Shown: one piece after another, positions 1 to 9,319 of the stretch
How the letters are laid out: every line of letters begins with the position of its first letter
How positions within the stretch are numbered: position 1 is the stretch's first letter
Assembly (NCBI GenBank): GCA_050305635.1
Contig: JBNLFS010000079.1
Location: 84,044-148,043, forward strand
Reading direction: 5' to 3'
Length of the DNA: 64,000 nucleotides
Source: Thiodiazotropha sp050305635
Lineage (GTDB): Bacteria; Pseudomonadota; Gammaproteobacteria; Chromatiales; Chromatiaceae
Notes under the pieces: generated by a model
Databases searched by the model: none
Seen by the model: the letters and a program-made list of their open reading frames with translations, nothing else
Told to the model about the DNA's origin: nothing
Translations under genes and position numbers: made by a program

Positions 1-489
1 ATAGGGTGAGGAGATACCGGTGAAATGGGGGATCAATCCGGCCCGGGCTTTTTTGTACAGACCTTTGACATCCCGGGACTCGCACACCGCCAGGGGGCAG
101 TCCACATATACCTCGATGAAATCACCATGGGGCAGTAGCCCGCGGGCCCGCTGCCGGTCTTCGCGGATCGGTGAGATGAAGGCGGTCAGCGCGATCACCC
201 CCGCGTCGACGAACAGCTTGGCCATCTCAGCGATACGCCGGATATTCTCGGTGCGGTCCTCGACGGTGAAGCCCAGATCCTGACACAGCCCGTGGCGCAC
301 GTTGTCACCATCGAAGACGTAGGTGCGGCAACCCCGCTGATACAGCTCCTCCTCCACAGCGTGGGCCAGGGTCGACTTTCCGGAACCGGACAGCCCGGTG
401 AACCAGAGCAGTTTGGCCCGGTGTTTATTCATTTTCTCGCGCCGCTCACGGTTCACCGTGGCCTCGTGCCATACAATGTTCTTATCCAT
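1..489 (-). CDS. cysC: Adenylylsulfate kinase (APS kinase), C-terminus cut off by window edge
   Basis: This frame reads from an ATG at 489 down to base 1 without a stop, giving 163 residues of a family usually near 200, so only the C-terminal end is missing. The enzyme phosphorylates adenylylsulfate (APS) to PAPS with ATP in the cytoplasm. Visible motifs are the P-loop GLSGSGKS near residue 33, DGDNVRHGL (APS binding), the FISPIREDR segment and KGLYKKARAG, followed by FTGISSPY, all in the family order. The gene is alone at the window edge, so its partners are unknown. PAPS may serve assimilation or sulfation of glycans or lipids; context does not decide. The fused CysN/CysC form cannot be fully excluded, but the N-terminus starts cleanly as a stand-alone kinase. 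Confidence 0.93.
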   Translation of the reverse strand, partial: MDKNIVWHEATVNRERREKMNKHRAKLLWFTGLSGSGKSTLAHAVEEELYQRGCRTYVFDGDNVRHGLCQDLGFTVEDRTENIRRIAEMAKLFVDAGVIALTAFISPIREDRQRARGLLPHGDFIEVYVDCPLAVCESRDVKGLYKKARAGLIPHFTGISSPY

Positions 490-717
490 GTTCGAAGACA
501 CTCTGGAGTCAGGGTTGGGTAGCCTGCCGCGCAGGCGCACAAATCGTTCGGACGCCCGCCATCGATCGGCCGGATATCGCTAAAGTAATCAGAGATTCCC
601 CTATTATCAACAGGGACATCGTTGCCGGCTGAATACCCTTGGGCCGTAAATTCACTCTGCCCATGTCCGGCAACACTGATACAATGCCCGGCTTTTGCAA
701 GAGTCTCTGTACGAACC

Positions 718-1917
718 ATGCCACAGACCGATCGGGAACCTCAAATTGAAGTCCTTCTGGGGGAGAGCCGCATCACCCTGCTGGGCACGGCTCATGTTTC
801 CCGCAGCAGTGTGGAGAAGGTCAAATCGTTGCTCGAATCCGGCCGCTATGACGCCGTGGCGGTGGAGTTGTGCCCGAGCCGCTTCAACGCCCTGATCAAC
901 CCGGATGCCCTCGACAAGATGGATCTGTTCAAGGTCATCCGTGAAGGCCGCGTACTCATGGTGATGGCCAATCTGGCCCTTGGGGCCTATCAGCAGCGAC
1001 TGGCCGATCAGTTTGGCATCACCCCCGGGGCGGAACAGAAGGAGGCGATCCGGCTTGCCCAGGAATCCCATAAACCGCTGCTGCTCATTGACCGGGAGAT
1101 CACCACCACCCTGCGTCGCGTGGCGGGCAATCTCTCCTTGTGGAAACGCCTCACCCTGTTTGCCGGTCTGCTGGCGAGCATCCTCTCCCGGGAGCAGGTC
1201 AGTGAGGAGGAGATCGAGCATCTCAAGGAGGGGGACATCCTCGAGACCACCTTCGCGGAGTTCGCCGAGGATCGCCAGGATCTCTACCTGCCGCTGATCG
1301 ATGAGCGGGACCGCTACATGGCCTGCCGGCTGCTGCAGGAGATCGAACAGCAGGGCCACGAGAACCTCCTGGTGGTGATCGGCGCCGGTCACATGCACGG
1401 CATCGCCCGCTACCTGCAACAGCCCCTCGAGGCGCCACCCGGAGAGACCATCGCTCAGCTCGAACTGTCTCCGCCGCCCAGCCGCTGGCCCAAGCTGATC
1501 CCCTGGATCATCGTGGTACTGGTGCTAAGCGGCTTCGCCCTGGGTTTTTCCCGCAGCCCGGGCCTGGGATGGCAGCTGATCGCCGACTGGGTGTTGATCA
1601 ACGGTGGCCTCTCCGCTCTGGGGGCGCTGCTTGCCGCAGGCCATCCGCTGACCATTCTGACCGCTTTCGTCGCCGCCCCCCTGACCTCACTGAATCCCGC
1701 GGTGGGCGCGGGCATGGTCACGGGCCTGGCCGAAGTGTTCCTGCGCAAACCGACCGTGGCCGACTTCGGTCGCCTGAGAAACGACACCACCCAGGCCATG
1801 GGATGGTGGAAGAACCGGGTCTCCCGCACCTTCCTGGTATTCCTCTTCAGTACCCTGGGATCGGCGGCCGGCACCTACATTGCGGGGTTCCGCATCTTCG
1901 GTCGGCTGGTGAATTAG
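718..1917 (+). CDS. TraB/PrgY-family membrane protein
   Basis: I place the start at ATG 718 (400 residues); the frame is open to 622, but the homologous-looking sequence begins at MPQTDREPQIEVLLG. The N-terminal TraB domain shows GTAHVS near residue 23, the acidic VAVELCPSR segment and GAGHMHGI near residue 225. These are the conserved GxxH / E / GxGH positions of the TraB-PrgY-GumN-TIKI superfamily, thought to be metal-dependent peptidase-like. The C-terminal third has about three or four hydrophobic helices, as in PrgY and archaeal TraB proteins. PrgY of enterococci dampens pheromone signalling; the role of chromosomal copies in Proteobacteria is not established. It is monocistronic, with no strong Shine-Dalgarno visible. 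Family is confident, function is not. Confidence 0.85.
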   Translation: MPQTDREPQIEVLLGESRITLLGTAHVSRSSVEKVKSLLESGRYDAVAVELCPSRFNALINPDALDKMDLFKVIREGRVLMVMANLALGAYQQRLADQFGITPGAEQKEAIRLAQESHKPLLLIDREITTTLRRVAGNLSLWKRLTLFAGLLASILSREQVSEEEIEHLKEGDILETTFAEFAEDRQDLYLPLIDERDRYMACRLLQEIEQQGHENLLVVIGAGHMHGIARYLQQPLEAPPGETIAQLELSPPPSRWPKLIPWIIVVLVLSGFALGFSRSPGLGWQLIADWVLINGGLSALGALLAAGHPLTILTAFVAAPLTSLNPAVGAGMVTGLAEVFLRKPTVADFGRLRNDTTQAMGWWKNRVSRTFLVFLFSTLGSAAGTYIAGFRIFGRLVN

Positions 1918-1948
1918 AGCCCGCAGCCAAGAGTCCGACAATCACTCC

Positions 1949-1980
1949 CTCGTTCCCACGCTCTGCGTGGGAATGCATAC
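1949..1980 (+). repeat. TTCCCACGC/GCGTGGGAA hairpin repeat, copy 1
   Basis: A perfect 9-bp stem (TTCCCACGC, 1953-1961; GCGTGGGAA, 1965-1973) with a 3-nt loop sits in the gap between the TraB gene and the convergent cca gene. The same unit, including flanking CTCG and TGCATAC, recurs at 50396-50427 and inverted at 50479-50507. It is a dispersed REP-like palindrome. It could also terminate transcription from both sides, although no T-tract follows. Confidence 0.75.
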
Positions 1981-2037
1981 CCATCCCAGGTTATATCAAG
2001 CAAGTTGCCCGGACAGACAGACACCCAGGGTTAAACC

Positions 2038-3258
2038 TCATCCAGAAACCGACTGCAGGGTCTGAGCAATCCGCCTCACACGCTCCCGGCGAATCGCCTC
2101 CCCGATCTGCGGACCGCTGAGTGAACCACTCACCTGTTCAGCCGTGACTTGTCGCGCCTCCTCGAAGATCCGCAGCAAATCATCTCCCTGGGGAAAGGGG
2201 CTGTCTTCCATCCCAAGCCGGCCCTGATGGTCGGCCTGGCAAACCCAGACAAACCACTGCAACTGCTCGGGCTGGCGAAAGGCGTCCAGGGCCTGCATCA
2301 GATTCAGCAGGGTCTTGGGGCGCAACTCGTAGAAGCGGTGCATGAGGATGTGATAGCGGGCGCAAGCCGTGGCCAGGCGTTCGTAGGCGGTCGGGGCCCG
2401 GAGTCTTCGGCACAGTTTCGTGACGATCTCGGCTCCCCGTTTTTCATGCCCGTGATGACTCGGCAGAATCCAGTCGGGCGTGGTCGCCTTGCCCAGATCA
2501 TGGGTCAACGCGGCAAACCGCACATGGGCCAGCGGGGTCAATCGGCACGCCGCCTCCAGGACCATCAGAGTATGCACTCCGCAATCCACCTCCGGGTGCC
2601 AGTGCGGGGGTTGCGGCACGCCCCACAGGGCATCGAGTTCCGGCATGACCCGGGCCAGTGCGCCCCACTCCCGCAGGGCTTCGAAAAACACCTCCGGATG
2701 GGGCTCCTGCAGTACCTTCACCAGCTCCTGCCAGACCCGCTCCGGCACCAGTCGGTCCAGCTCACCCGCCGCGACCATGTCGCGAAACAGGGCTTCGGTT
2801 TCCGGGGCCAGGTGAAATCCCAGCGCGGAGTATCGGGCCAGGAAGCGGGCCGCTCGCAGCACCCGCAGAGGGTCCTCGCGAAAGGCTTCCGATACGTGCC
2901 GCAAAATCCGATCCTGCAGATCCTTGAACCCGCCAAAGGGATCGATCAGGGTCCCCTGCTCATCCTCCGCCATGGCATTGATGGTGAAATCGCGCCGGCT
3001 CAGGTCCTCTTCCAGGGATACCCCGGGGTCCGCGATCACCTCGCCAGGCAGACTGCCGGCCCCACGCCGGGTGCGCGCCAGGGCATGTTCTTCATGGGTC
3101 AGGGGATGTAGAAAAACCGGAAAGTCCCGCCCCACCTGACGGTAGCCGAGTGCCCGCATCTGCTCGGGGGTGGCGCCGACCACCACGAAGTCCCGCTCGG
3201 TCACCGGGCGGCCCAGCAGTCGGTCCCGGAGTGCACCGCCCACCTGATAGATCTGCAT
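2038..3258 (-). CDS. cca: CCA tRNA nucleotidyltransferase (multifunctional type)
   Basis: 406 residues, close to the 412 of E. coli Cca. The enzyme adds or repairs the 3' CCA end of tRNA from CTP and ATP. The class II nucleotidyltransferase head is visible: QVGGALRDRLLGRP near residue 5, ERDFVVVG with the catalytic acid, RTRRG, EEDLSRRDFTINAMA and PFGG, then the RVLRAARF helix. A C-terminal HD domain carries LTHDLGK and HHGHEKRG, which in the gammaproteobacterial enzymes gives phosphodiesterase and phosphatase activities. The ATG at 3258 gives the normal N-terminus. It is convergent with the TraB gene and has no obvious operon partner. Confidence 0.96.
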   Translation of the reverse strand: MQIYQVGGALRDRLLGRPVTERDFVVVGATPEQMRALGYRQVGRDFPVFLHPLTHEEHALARTRRGAGSLPGEVIADPGVSLEEDLSRRDFTINAMAEDEQGTLIDPFGGFKDLQDRILRHVSEAFREDPLRVLRAARFLARYSALGFHLAPETEALFRDMVAAGELDRLVPERVWQELVKVLQEPHPEVFFEALREWGALARVMPELDALWGVPQPPHWHPEVDCGVHTLMVLEAACRLTPLAHVRFAALTHDLGKATTPDWILPSHHGHEKRGAEIVTKLCRRLRAPTAYERLATACARYHILMHRFYELRPKTLLNLMQALDAFRQPEQLQWFVWVCQADHQGRLGMEDSPFPQGDDLLRIFEEARQVTAEQVSGSLSGPQIGEAIRRERVRRIAQTLQSVSG

Positions 3259-3348
3259 CAGATTGTGCGGGCCGCTGAATCATGGAAGGGCCGAACATCC
3301 CTCCGCCACGGGGAACCCGCTGGGTAGCGATGCGGGAAGATGATCGCA

Positions 3349-3819
3349 TCAGTACCCACGTATATCCTTGAGTCGGTCTCGGGCGGCCTTCAGTTCATCC
3401 TCGGCCTTCTTCACCCGTTCGAAGTATTCAGGACGGATGCGGTTCCTGCCACCCACCACGGTCTCCCGGTCGTCGTCATTCATCTGCCGGGTCTCCTCCA
3501 GATTCTTTTCCGCCTTGTCCACTTCCTGCTGGGCATTGTCGAGTTTCTCGCGCCGACTCGCTTCCTTCTCCAGTCGCTGATCACGGGCCTCCTCCATGGC
3601 CTTGCGGATCGCCTCGTTGCGCTCCTGGGTGTGGCGGATCGACTCCTGGGAAGGACCATCCGGAATCTCGACCCGCTGGGTCTTCACGCCGTTGTCGGGT
3701 GGCGTATCCGTGTAGGTCACGTTGCCCTCGGAATCCACCGAACGGAATACTTCACCGGCGCTCACAACCAATGGAACCAACAACAGACCGACCCATAACC
3801 CATAGCCTAGCTTTGGCAT
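3349..3819 (-). CDS. DUF4124 domain periplasmic protein with coiled coil
   Basis: I start at ATG 3819 (156 residues) because AGAGGAAGG lies just upstream and a Sec signal peptide follows directly (MPKLGYGLWVGLLL...VVSA, cleavage before GE); the open frame reaches 3906. After cleavage comes the short DUF4124 motif VFRSVDSEGNVTYTDTPP, a beta-strand unit common in gammaproteobacterial envelope proteins. A long charged helix rich in E, R, K and Q (about residues 60-156) should form a coiled coil. No enzyme motif is visible. A second DUF4124 protein lies at 25550-26053, but the two share only that motif. Confidence 0.82.
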   Translation of the reverse strand: MPKLGYGLWVGLLLVPLVVSAGEVFRSVDSEGNVTYTDTPPDNGVKTQRVEIPDGPSQESIRHTQERNEAIRKAMEEARDQRLEKEASRREKLDNAQQEVDKAEKNLEETRQMNDDDRETVVGGRNRIRPEYFERVKKAEDELKAARDRLKDIRGY

Positions 3820-4103
3820 AACCTTCCTCTGAACTTCGTCGTGTGATGGAACGGGATTTTCACCGGATTGATACATTTTAGACATCCTCCCGGAGGATTC
3901 TCTCACACACCCGCGATGGCATCATCTATAGTCCCTGCGGGTGTCCCTGGCCGTTGGATTTCAGGCGGAATCGGAAGTGCTTTCTTCCCTTGGGTCAAAA
4001 GCAGAAAAAAATGCCTGAATTTGACCTCCAGGCATCCACCAAAGCCGCATTTGCCTGTTAGATTTAGTAATATCAGTCATCCGCGCCTCTGAGGAGATCT
4101 TGC

Positions 4104-4427
4104 ATGAATGATTTTGCCGAAAAACGCAGCTTCCAACGCATGGCTGTGAACGGACCGGTCCGATTCCGCATCAACGGCGATCAGGAGGTCTCGACGGGTC
4201 GCGTGGTCAATCTGAGCGGCAACGGGCTGCTCATCGCGTTCGATCGGGAGCTTCCGGTGGATGTCCGGATGGCGGTGCTGATCACCCCCAGTCAGACCAT
4301 CACGCCGCCTCTGGCGGCGGAAGTCGATGTACTGCGCAGCGATCCCAACGAAACCGATGGCTTTCACATCGCCTGCCGGATTCTGAAGATTCTTGCGGAT
4401 GACGAAGTCGGACCGGACTTTCTCTGA
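4104..4427 (+). CDS. PilZ domain protein
   Basis: 107 residues, essentially a single PilZ domain, preceded by GAGGAG seven bases before the ATG. PilZ domains bind cyclic-di-GMP through an RxxxR motif and a later (D/N)xSxxG motif. Here an Arg-containing stretch, KRSFQRMAVNGPVRFR, is near residue 7, and NLSGNGLLI is near residue 35. The protein is probably a soluble c-di-GMP receptor that passes the signal to a partner. No diguanylate cyclase, flagellar or pilus gene is nearby. The family call is firm; ligand binding is inferred from the motifs. Confidence 0.87.
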   Translation: MNDFAEKRSFQRMAVNGPVRFRINGDQEVSTGRVVNLSGNGLLIAFDRELPVDVRMAVLITPSQTITPPLAAEVDVLRSDPNETDGFHIACRILKILADDEVGPDFL

Positions 4428-4465
4428 TCCGCTAACAGCCGGTTAAGGCAGCATTCCGGCTGAAA

Positions 4466-4491
4466 CGCCTGTGGGTTCGCACCCACAGGCG
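4466..4491. terminator. Hairpin between convergent PilZ and cytochrome c' genes
   Basis: A perfect 11-bp stem (CGCCTGTGGGT, 4466-4476; ACCCACAGGCG, 4481-4491) with a TCGC loop lies in the 75-bp gap between two convergent genes. The T-tracts on either side are poor, so it may be a bidirectional terminator or a transcript-end stabiliser. Confidence 0.55.
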
Positions 4492-4502
4492 CACTGATTT
4501 CA

Positions 4503-4970
4503 TCAGTTTTTATACTTCTTGTGGCAGGCCTTGCAGCTGCCTCCCGTATCCTTCAATGCGGCGCCAATCGCAGCCTTGTCGCCCCCGGCCACGGCCGCAC
4601 TCAACGCCTTGGCCGCCTCGCGCATATCCTGATACTTGCTCTTGAAGTCATCGAAATCCATCCAGATCTCCGGTAAGGCATCGCTCTCACCCGATTCGGA
4701 GTCGGCGGGAAATCCGCTCAGCAGATCGAGCTGGGTGGCGGCTTCCAGATCCTTGGCCATGACCGACAACCGTGCGGCATCATAAGGCTTCGCACCCTTC
4801 ATCATGTCGCCCATGCCTTTCATGTTCCAGCTGAAAACCTCCATCGCCCCCTGCCGGTATTCCACCGCCTTTTCCACTTCCCCCGCCTGGATGGCCATGC
4901 TCCCCAGAGACAGCAGCAGCGCGCTTCCCGCCAACAGAGATGTTTTGAACTGGGACGGATTTTTTTTCAT
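4503..4970 (-). CDS. Cytochrome c' (class II c-type cytochrome)
   Basis: I start at ATG 4970 (155 residues), preceded by GAGGGG. The open frame runs to 5102, but the extension lies upstream of the signal peptide. The signal peptide spans about residues 1-30 (MKKNPSQFKTSLLAGSALLL...IQA), and the mature protein is about 125 residues. The C-terminal CKACHKKY motif is the covalent heme site typical of cytochromes c' and c-556, whose heme is near the C-terminus of a four-helix bundle. The family binds NO and CO or shuttles electrons in the periplasm. It is transcribed away from the DUF3683 oxidoreductase, with 124 bp between the two starts, so they may share a control region. A c-556-type electron carrier is the alternative. 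Confidence 0.9.
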   Translation of the reverse strand: MKKNPSQFKTSLLAGSALLLSLGSMAIQAGEVEKAVEYRQGAMEVFSWNMKGMGDMMKGAKPYDAARLSVMAKDLEAATQLDLLSGFPADSESGESDALPEIWMDFDDFKSKYQDMREAAKALSAAVAGGDKAAIGAALKDTGGSCKACHKKYKN

Positions 4971-5094
4971 GGATGTACCCCTCGTGATTTGTTGATATTG
5001 ATAATTTCTATGGTCTCTATATGAAGACCCAAGCTTTAATTCGGTTACAATAGCCCGCCTGTCCCAATCCGGTGCCGAAACACCCAGTCGATCG

Positions 5095-8000
5095 ATGAGC
5101 ATGCAGCCTACTGCGCGGATTCGTGAAATCCCCTACAACTATACCTCGTTCTCAGACCGGGAGATCGTGATCCGGTTCCTGGGCAAACCGATGTGGGCGC
5201 TGATCGAGGAGTTGCGCGGCAGTCGCCGGACCGGGCGTTCGGCACGCATGCTGTTCGAGATCCTCGGTGACATGTGGGTCATCAACCGCAACCCCTACCT
5301 GCAGGACGACCTGCTGGACAACGAACAGCGCCGCCAGGCGTTGATCAATGCCCTGATCCACCGCCTGGATCAGTTCGGCGCCCGCACCAACAACAATCAG
5401 AAGGCCGAACAGCTGCTCAGCGCCACCCGCGAGGCGGTGGAGCGTTTCGCCCGCCAGTTCGAGGACCTGCTCGCACTGCGCCGCCGCACCCGGCAGAACC
5501 TGATCGGTCTGACCCGGGCGGACAACATCGATTTCAGCGGTTTCGCAAGGGTCTCACACGCCACCGATGCCACCGACTGGCGCGTCGAGATCCCCTTTGT
5601 GGTCATCACCCCCGACCAGGAGGAAGAGGTAGCCCCCATCGTGCGCGCCTGCATTGCCTCCGGTCTCACCCTGATACCCCGGGGCGGCGGTACCGGCTAC
5701 ACGGGTAGTGCGGTGCCCCTGGACCCGCATACCGCGGTGATCAATACCGAAAAGCTCGACCGGTTGGGTCCGGTGGAACGATTGGCACTGCCCGGCGTTC
5801 CCGACCCGGTACCCACCATCCGTACCGGCGCGGGGGTGGTGACCCGGCGGGTCTCCGAGGCGGCGGATGCCATGGGCCTGGCGTTTGCCGTGGACCCCAC
5901 CTCCCAGGACGCCTCCACCATCGGCGGCAACATTGCGATGAACGCGGGAGGCAAGAAGGCGGTCCTCTGGGGCACCACCCTGGACAACCTCGCAAGCTGG
6001 CGCATGGTCACCCCCGAGGGGGAGTGGCTGGAGATCGAGCGGCTCAACCATAACCTGGGCAAGATCCACGATCAGGCGGAGGTGCAGTTCCGTCTCACCC
6101 GCTATGACAGCACGGGCAAGAGCCAAATCGGCGACCCCCGGGTGCTGAGCATGCCCGGTCAGGCCTTCCGCAAGGCGGGGCTGGGCAAGGATGTGACCGA
6201 CAAATTCCTCTCCGGTCTGCCCGGGGTGCAGAAAGAGGGTTGCGACGGCCTCATCACTTCGGCCCGCTTCGTCCTCCACCGGATGCCCGGCCAGGTGCGT
6301 ACCCTATGCCTGGAGTTCTTCGGCACGGACATCGGCAAGGCGGTTCCCGCCATCGTCGAACTCAAGGACTACCTGGACGGTCACGATCAGGTACTGCTCG
6401 CCGGTCTCGAACACCTGGACGAGCGCTATCTGAAGGCCGTCAAGTACTCGACCAAGGCCGCCCGCCACGACCGACCCAAGATGGTGCTGCTGGCCGACCT
6501 GGCCAGTGATGACGCCGCACTGCTTGAAGAAGCCGCCGCCGAGGTGGTGCGCATGACCCAGGCCCGGGAAGGCGAGGCGTTCATCGCCAGCAGTCCCGAG
6601 GCACGGCGCAATTTCTGGCTCGACCGTTCCCGCACCGCGGCCATCTCCGCCCACACCAACGCCTTCAAGATCAACGAGGACGTGGTCATTCCACTCGACC
6701 GGCTGGCCGAGTACAGCCGTGGTATCGAGCGTATCAACATCGAGGAATCGATCCGCAACAAGATTGCTATTGCCGATGAAGTAAAGGCATACCTTGAAAG
6801 TGACCACTCACTTCGTAAGCCGGATGACGATGCGGAGGCAAGCGACGAAAACCGCAGCATCCTGCAGGCAAAGCTCGAGCTGGCGCAACGCGCGGTGGAC
6901 GAGGCGCGGAGCCGCTGGCGCGCCCTGCTCGATCATCTGGACGAACCCGCCGCCAACCATCGGGCCCTGTTCGCAGAGGTGCGCAGTGAGCTGATTCAGG
7001 CGAATGACCGGGTCCTCGATCTGCTGCTGCGCCGGGATCTGGTGGTCTCCTACCGGCAGGAAGTGGCGCGTCGCCTGGACGAGGCCTTCCCCGGTCAGGA
7101 CGTACGCCGCCTGCGCCATGCCCTGCGCGAGATTCACACCCGTTTGCGGGATGCCCGGCTGTTCGTCGCCCTGCACATGCACGCCGGTGACGGCAATGTG
7201 CACACCAACATTCCGGTGCATTCCGACAACTACGCCATGCTGCAGCAGGCCGACCGCATCGTCGACCGGATCATGACCCTGGCCCTGAGCCTGGACGGGG
7301 CGATCTCCGGTGAGCACGGTATCGGCCTGACCAAGCTGCAATACCTCTCCGCGGATAAACTCGAGGCGTTCGCCCGCTACAAACAGGCGATCGATCCTCA
7401 GGGGCGCTTCAACCGGGGCAAGCTGATCGCCGGGGCGGACCTGGAACTGGCCTACACCCCCTCGTTGCGGCTCCTCGAGCAGGAGGCCCTGATCCTGGAG
7501 GAGAGCGAACTCGGCATTCTCAATGACGAGATCAAGCACTGCCTGCGCTGCGGCAAGTGCAAACCGGTGTGCATGACCCATATTCCCCGGGCCAATCTGC
7601 TCTATTCGCCGCGTAACAAAATTCTCGCCACCGGCCTGATCATCGAGGCCTTCCTCTATGAGGAACAGACCCGGCGCGGTGTCTCCCTGCAGCACTTCAA
7701 CGAGATGAATGACGTGGCGGACCACTGCACCGTGTGCCACAAGTGCGAAAACCCCTGCCCGGTGAACATCGACTTCGGTGAGGTCACCACGCGGATGCGC
7801 AAGATCCTGGTCGACCGGGGCAAGAAGCGCTCCAGCCTCGGCGCCAAGGCGGCCATGACCTTTCTCAATCTCACCCACCCGACGGCGATCCGCTGGCTGC
7901 GCCGGGGCATGGCCGAGTGGGGTTTCAAAGGTCTCAATCTGGGGCACGCCCTGGCGGGACGGCTCGGACTCGTGAAAAGTCCGCAGCACCCTCCCCATGC

Positions 8001-8952
8001 CACCACCGGCCAGCCCAAACCCCAGACCCTGATGGTGGAGATGCTGCAGACCCCGATCCGGGTCGAGGCCCCACGCCAGACCCTGAGGGATGCCCTCAGG
8101 CTGAACGACCCCACCTCGGTGCCGATCCTGCGCAACCCCGCCAGGGTGAGTGAAGAGAGCGACGCGATCTTCTATTTCCCGGGCTGCGGTTCCGAACGGC
8201 TGTACAGCGAGATCGGCCTGGCGACCCTGGCGATGCTCCACGATCTGGGCGCGGAGACCGTGCTGCCCCCGGGCTACCTGTGCTGCGGCTATCCCCAGAG
8301 CGCGGCGGGCCTGCACGCCCGCGGGCGCCAGATCACCACGGAAAACCGGGTGCTGTTCCACCGCATCGCCAACACCCTCAACTACATGGACATCAAGACC
8401 GTGCTGGTCTCCTGCGGCACCTGCATGGATCAGCTGCTGCAGTACGAGTTCGGCAAGATCTTTCCCGGTTGCCGGTTGCTCGACATTCACGAGTACCTGC
8501 TGGAGAAAGGGGTGCAACTGGACGGTTCGCAGGCGACCGAATACCTCTACCACGATCCCTGCCATACCCCGATCAAGCAGTACAGCCCGATCCAGGTGGC
8601 CAGTTCCCTTACCGGAAAGCCGGTGCTGCTCAGCGACCGCTGCTGCGGCGAGGCCGGAACCCTCGGCACCAGCCGCCCGGATATCGCCCACCAGCTGCGC
8701 TATCGCAAATCCGAGGAGCTGGCCAAGGGTATCGCGACCATTCAGCACCGGATGACGGATACCGCCGCGCCGATCAAGCTCCTCACCAGCTGTCCGGCCT
8801 GTCAGCAGGGCCTGAGCCGCTACACGGACCAGACCGGCCTGAAACCCGAATACCTGGTGTTGGAACTGGTCCGCCAACGCCAGGGCGAGCAGTGGCAGCA
8901 AAAGTTCCTCGAACAGGTGCTGCAGGACGGCATCGAGCGGGTGCTGGTGTAG
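5095..8952 (+). CDS. DUF3683 / FAD-binding / Fe-S oxidoreductase (giant GlcD-like dehydrogenase)
   Basis: 1285 residues in one chain. The order is a DUF3683 region (about 10-150), a VAO-type FAD-binding domain with PRGGGTGYTG near 196, and a FAD-oxidase C-terminal domain with HMHAGDGNVHTN near 693 and GEHGIGLTK near 739. Two 4Fe-4S motifs follow, CLRCGKCKPVC near 815 and CTVCHKCENPCP near 878. Two CCG domains then carry FPGCGSE near 1026, CCGYPQS, SCGTCMDQ, HDPCH and CCGEAGT near 1182. The architecture fuses what GlcD, GlcE and GlcF do in glycolate oxidase. It most likely oxidises a 2-hydroxy acid (D-lactate, D-2-hydroxyglutarate or glycolate) and passes electrons to quinone or a cytochrome. 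The substrate cannot be read from the sequence. ATG 5101 is an equally possible start. Confidence 0.88.
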   Translation: MSMQPTARIREIPYNYTSFSDREIVIRFLGKPMWALIEELRGSRRTGRSARMLFEILGDMWVINRNPYLQDDLLDNEQRRQALINALIHRLDQFGARTNNNQKAEQLLSATREAVERFARQFEDLLALRRRTRQNLIGLTRADNIDFSGFARVSHATDATDWRVEIPFVVITPDQEEEVAPIVRACIASGLTLIPRGGGTGYTGSAVPLDPHTAVINTEKLDRLGPVERLALPGVPDPVPTIRTGAGVVTRRVSEAADAMGLAFAVDPTSQDASTIGGNIAMNAGGKKAVLWGTTLDNLASWRMVTPEGEWLEIERLNHNLGKIHDQAEVQFRLTRYDSTGKSQIGDPRVLSMPGQAFRKAGLGKDVTDKFLSGLPGVQKEGCDGLITSARFVLHRMPGQVRTLCLEFFGTDIGKAVPAIVELKDYLDGHDQVLLAGLEHLDERYLKAVKYSTKAARHDRPKMVLLADLASDDAALLEEAAAEVVRMTQAREGEAFIASSPEARRNFWLDRSRTAAISAHTNAFKINEDVVIPLDRLAEYSRGIERINIEESIRNKIAIADEVKAYLESDHSLRKPDDDAEASDENRSILQAKLELAQRAVDEARSRWRALLDHLDEPAANHRALFAEVRSELIQANDRVLDLLLRRDLVVSYRQEVARRLDEAFPGQDVRRLRHALREIHTRLRDARLFVALHMHAGDGNVHTNIPVHSDNYAMLQQADRIVDRIMTLALSLDGAISGEHGIGLTKLQYLSADKLEAFARYKQAIDPQGRFNRGKLIAGADLELAYTPSLRLLEQEALILEESELGILNDEIKHCLRCGKCKPVCMTHIPRANLLYSPRNKILATGLIIEAFLYEEQTRRGVSLQHFNEMNDVADHCTVCHKCENPCPVNIDFGEVTTRMRKILVDRGKKRSSLGAKAAMTFLNLTHPTAIRWLRRGMAEWGFKGLNLGHALAGRLGLVKSPQHPPHATTGQPKPQTLMVEMLQTPIRVEAPRQTLRDALRLNDPTSVPILRNPARVSEESDAIFYFPGCGSERLYSEIGLATLAMLHDLGAETVLPPGYLCCGYPQSAAGLHARGRQITTENRVLFHRIANTLNYMDIKTVLVSCGTCMDQLLQYEFGKIFPGCRLLDIHEYLLEKGVQLDGSQATEYLYHDPCHTPIKQYSPIQVASSLTGKPVLLSDRCCGEAGTLGTSRPDIAHQLRYRKSEELAKGIATIQHRMTDTAAPIKLLTSCPACQQGLSRYTDQTGLKPEYLVLELVRQRQGEQWQQKFLEQVLQDGIERVLV

Positions 8953-9319
8953 TAACACCGGATTCTAAAATGAAAGACTCACACTTGGATTGATCACCTC
9001 GGTCATCCCGGCGCATGCCGTGATCTGGAACGCTTAACGGATCAAGCGTCGCGGATTTCATCCCCGGTGCATTGTTCCCACACAGAGCGTGGCCACAAGA
9101 CAAGACCACTTCTTGAATATCCACAAACGGGTAAGGATCAGGCGATTTTGTCGGCTCCCCCGCTTGATGGATAATGGCCATCACAATCCATTGGCCCGAT
9201 CCCAAAAAACTACGGGTTAAGTTTTCAAGTACCGTGTCATTCCCTCGGGCCACACTGATCAGGGCGATCCCCTGCCTGCGCCCGGCCGGGAAACGGCATC
9301 TCACGAGGAACATGCCACC
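8953..9319. other. Intergenic region upstream of ppc
   Basis: 367 bp without a convincing gene. It contains a degenerate copy of the TTCCCACGC repeat near 9070-9090 (TTCCCACACAGAGCGTGG). The ppc Shine-Dalgarno GAGGAA is near 9304. The longer frames here are antisense continuations with no recognisable protein. Confidence 0.6.

Noticed and set aside
6808..8958. 716-codon open frame on the minus strand
   Set aside because: It lies entirely opposite the DUF3683/Fe-S oxidoreductase, whose domains are intact. Long antisense frames are expected in GC-rich genes and its translation has no family features.
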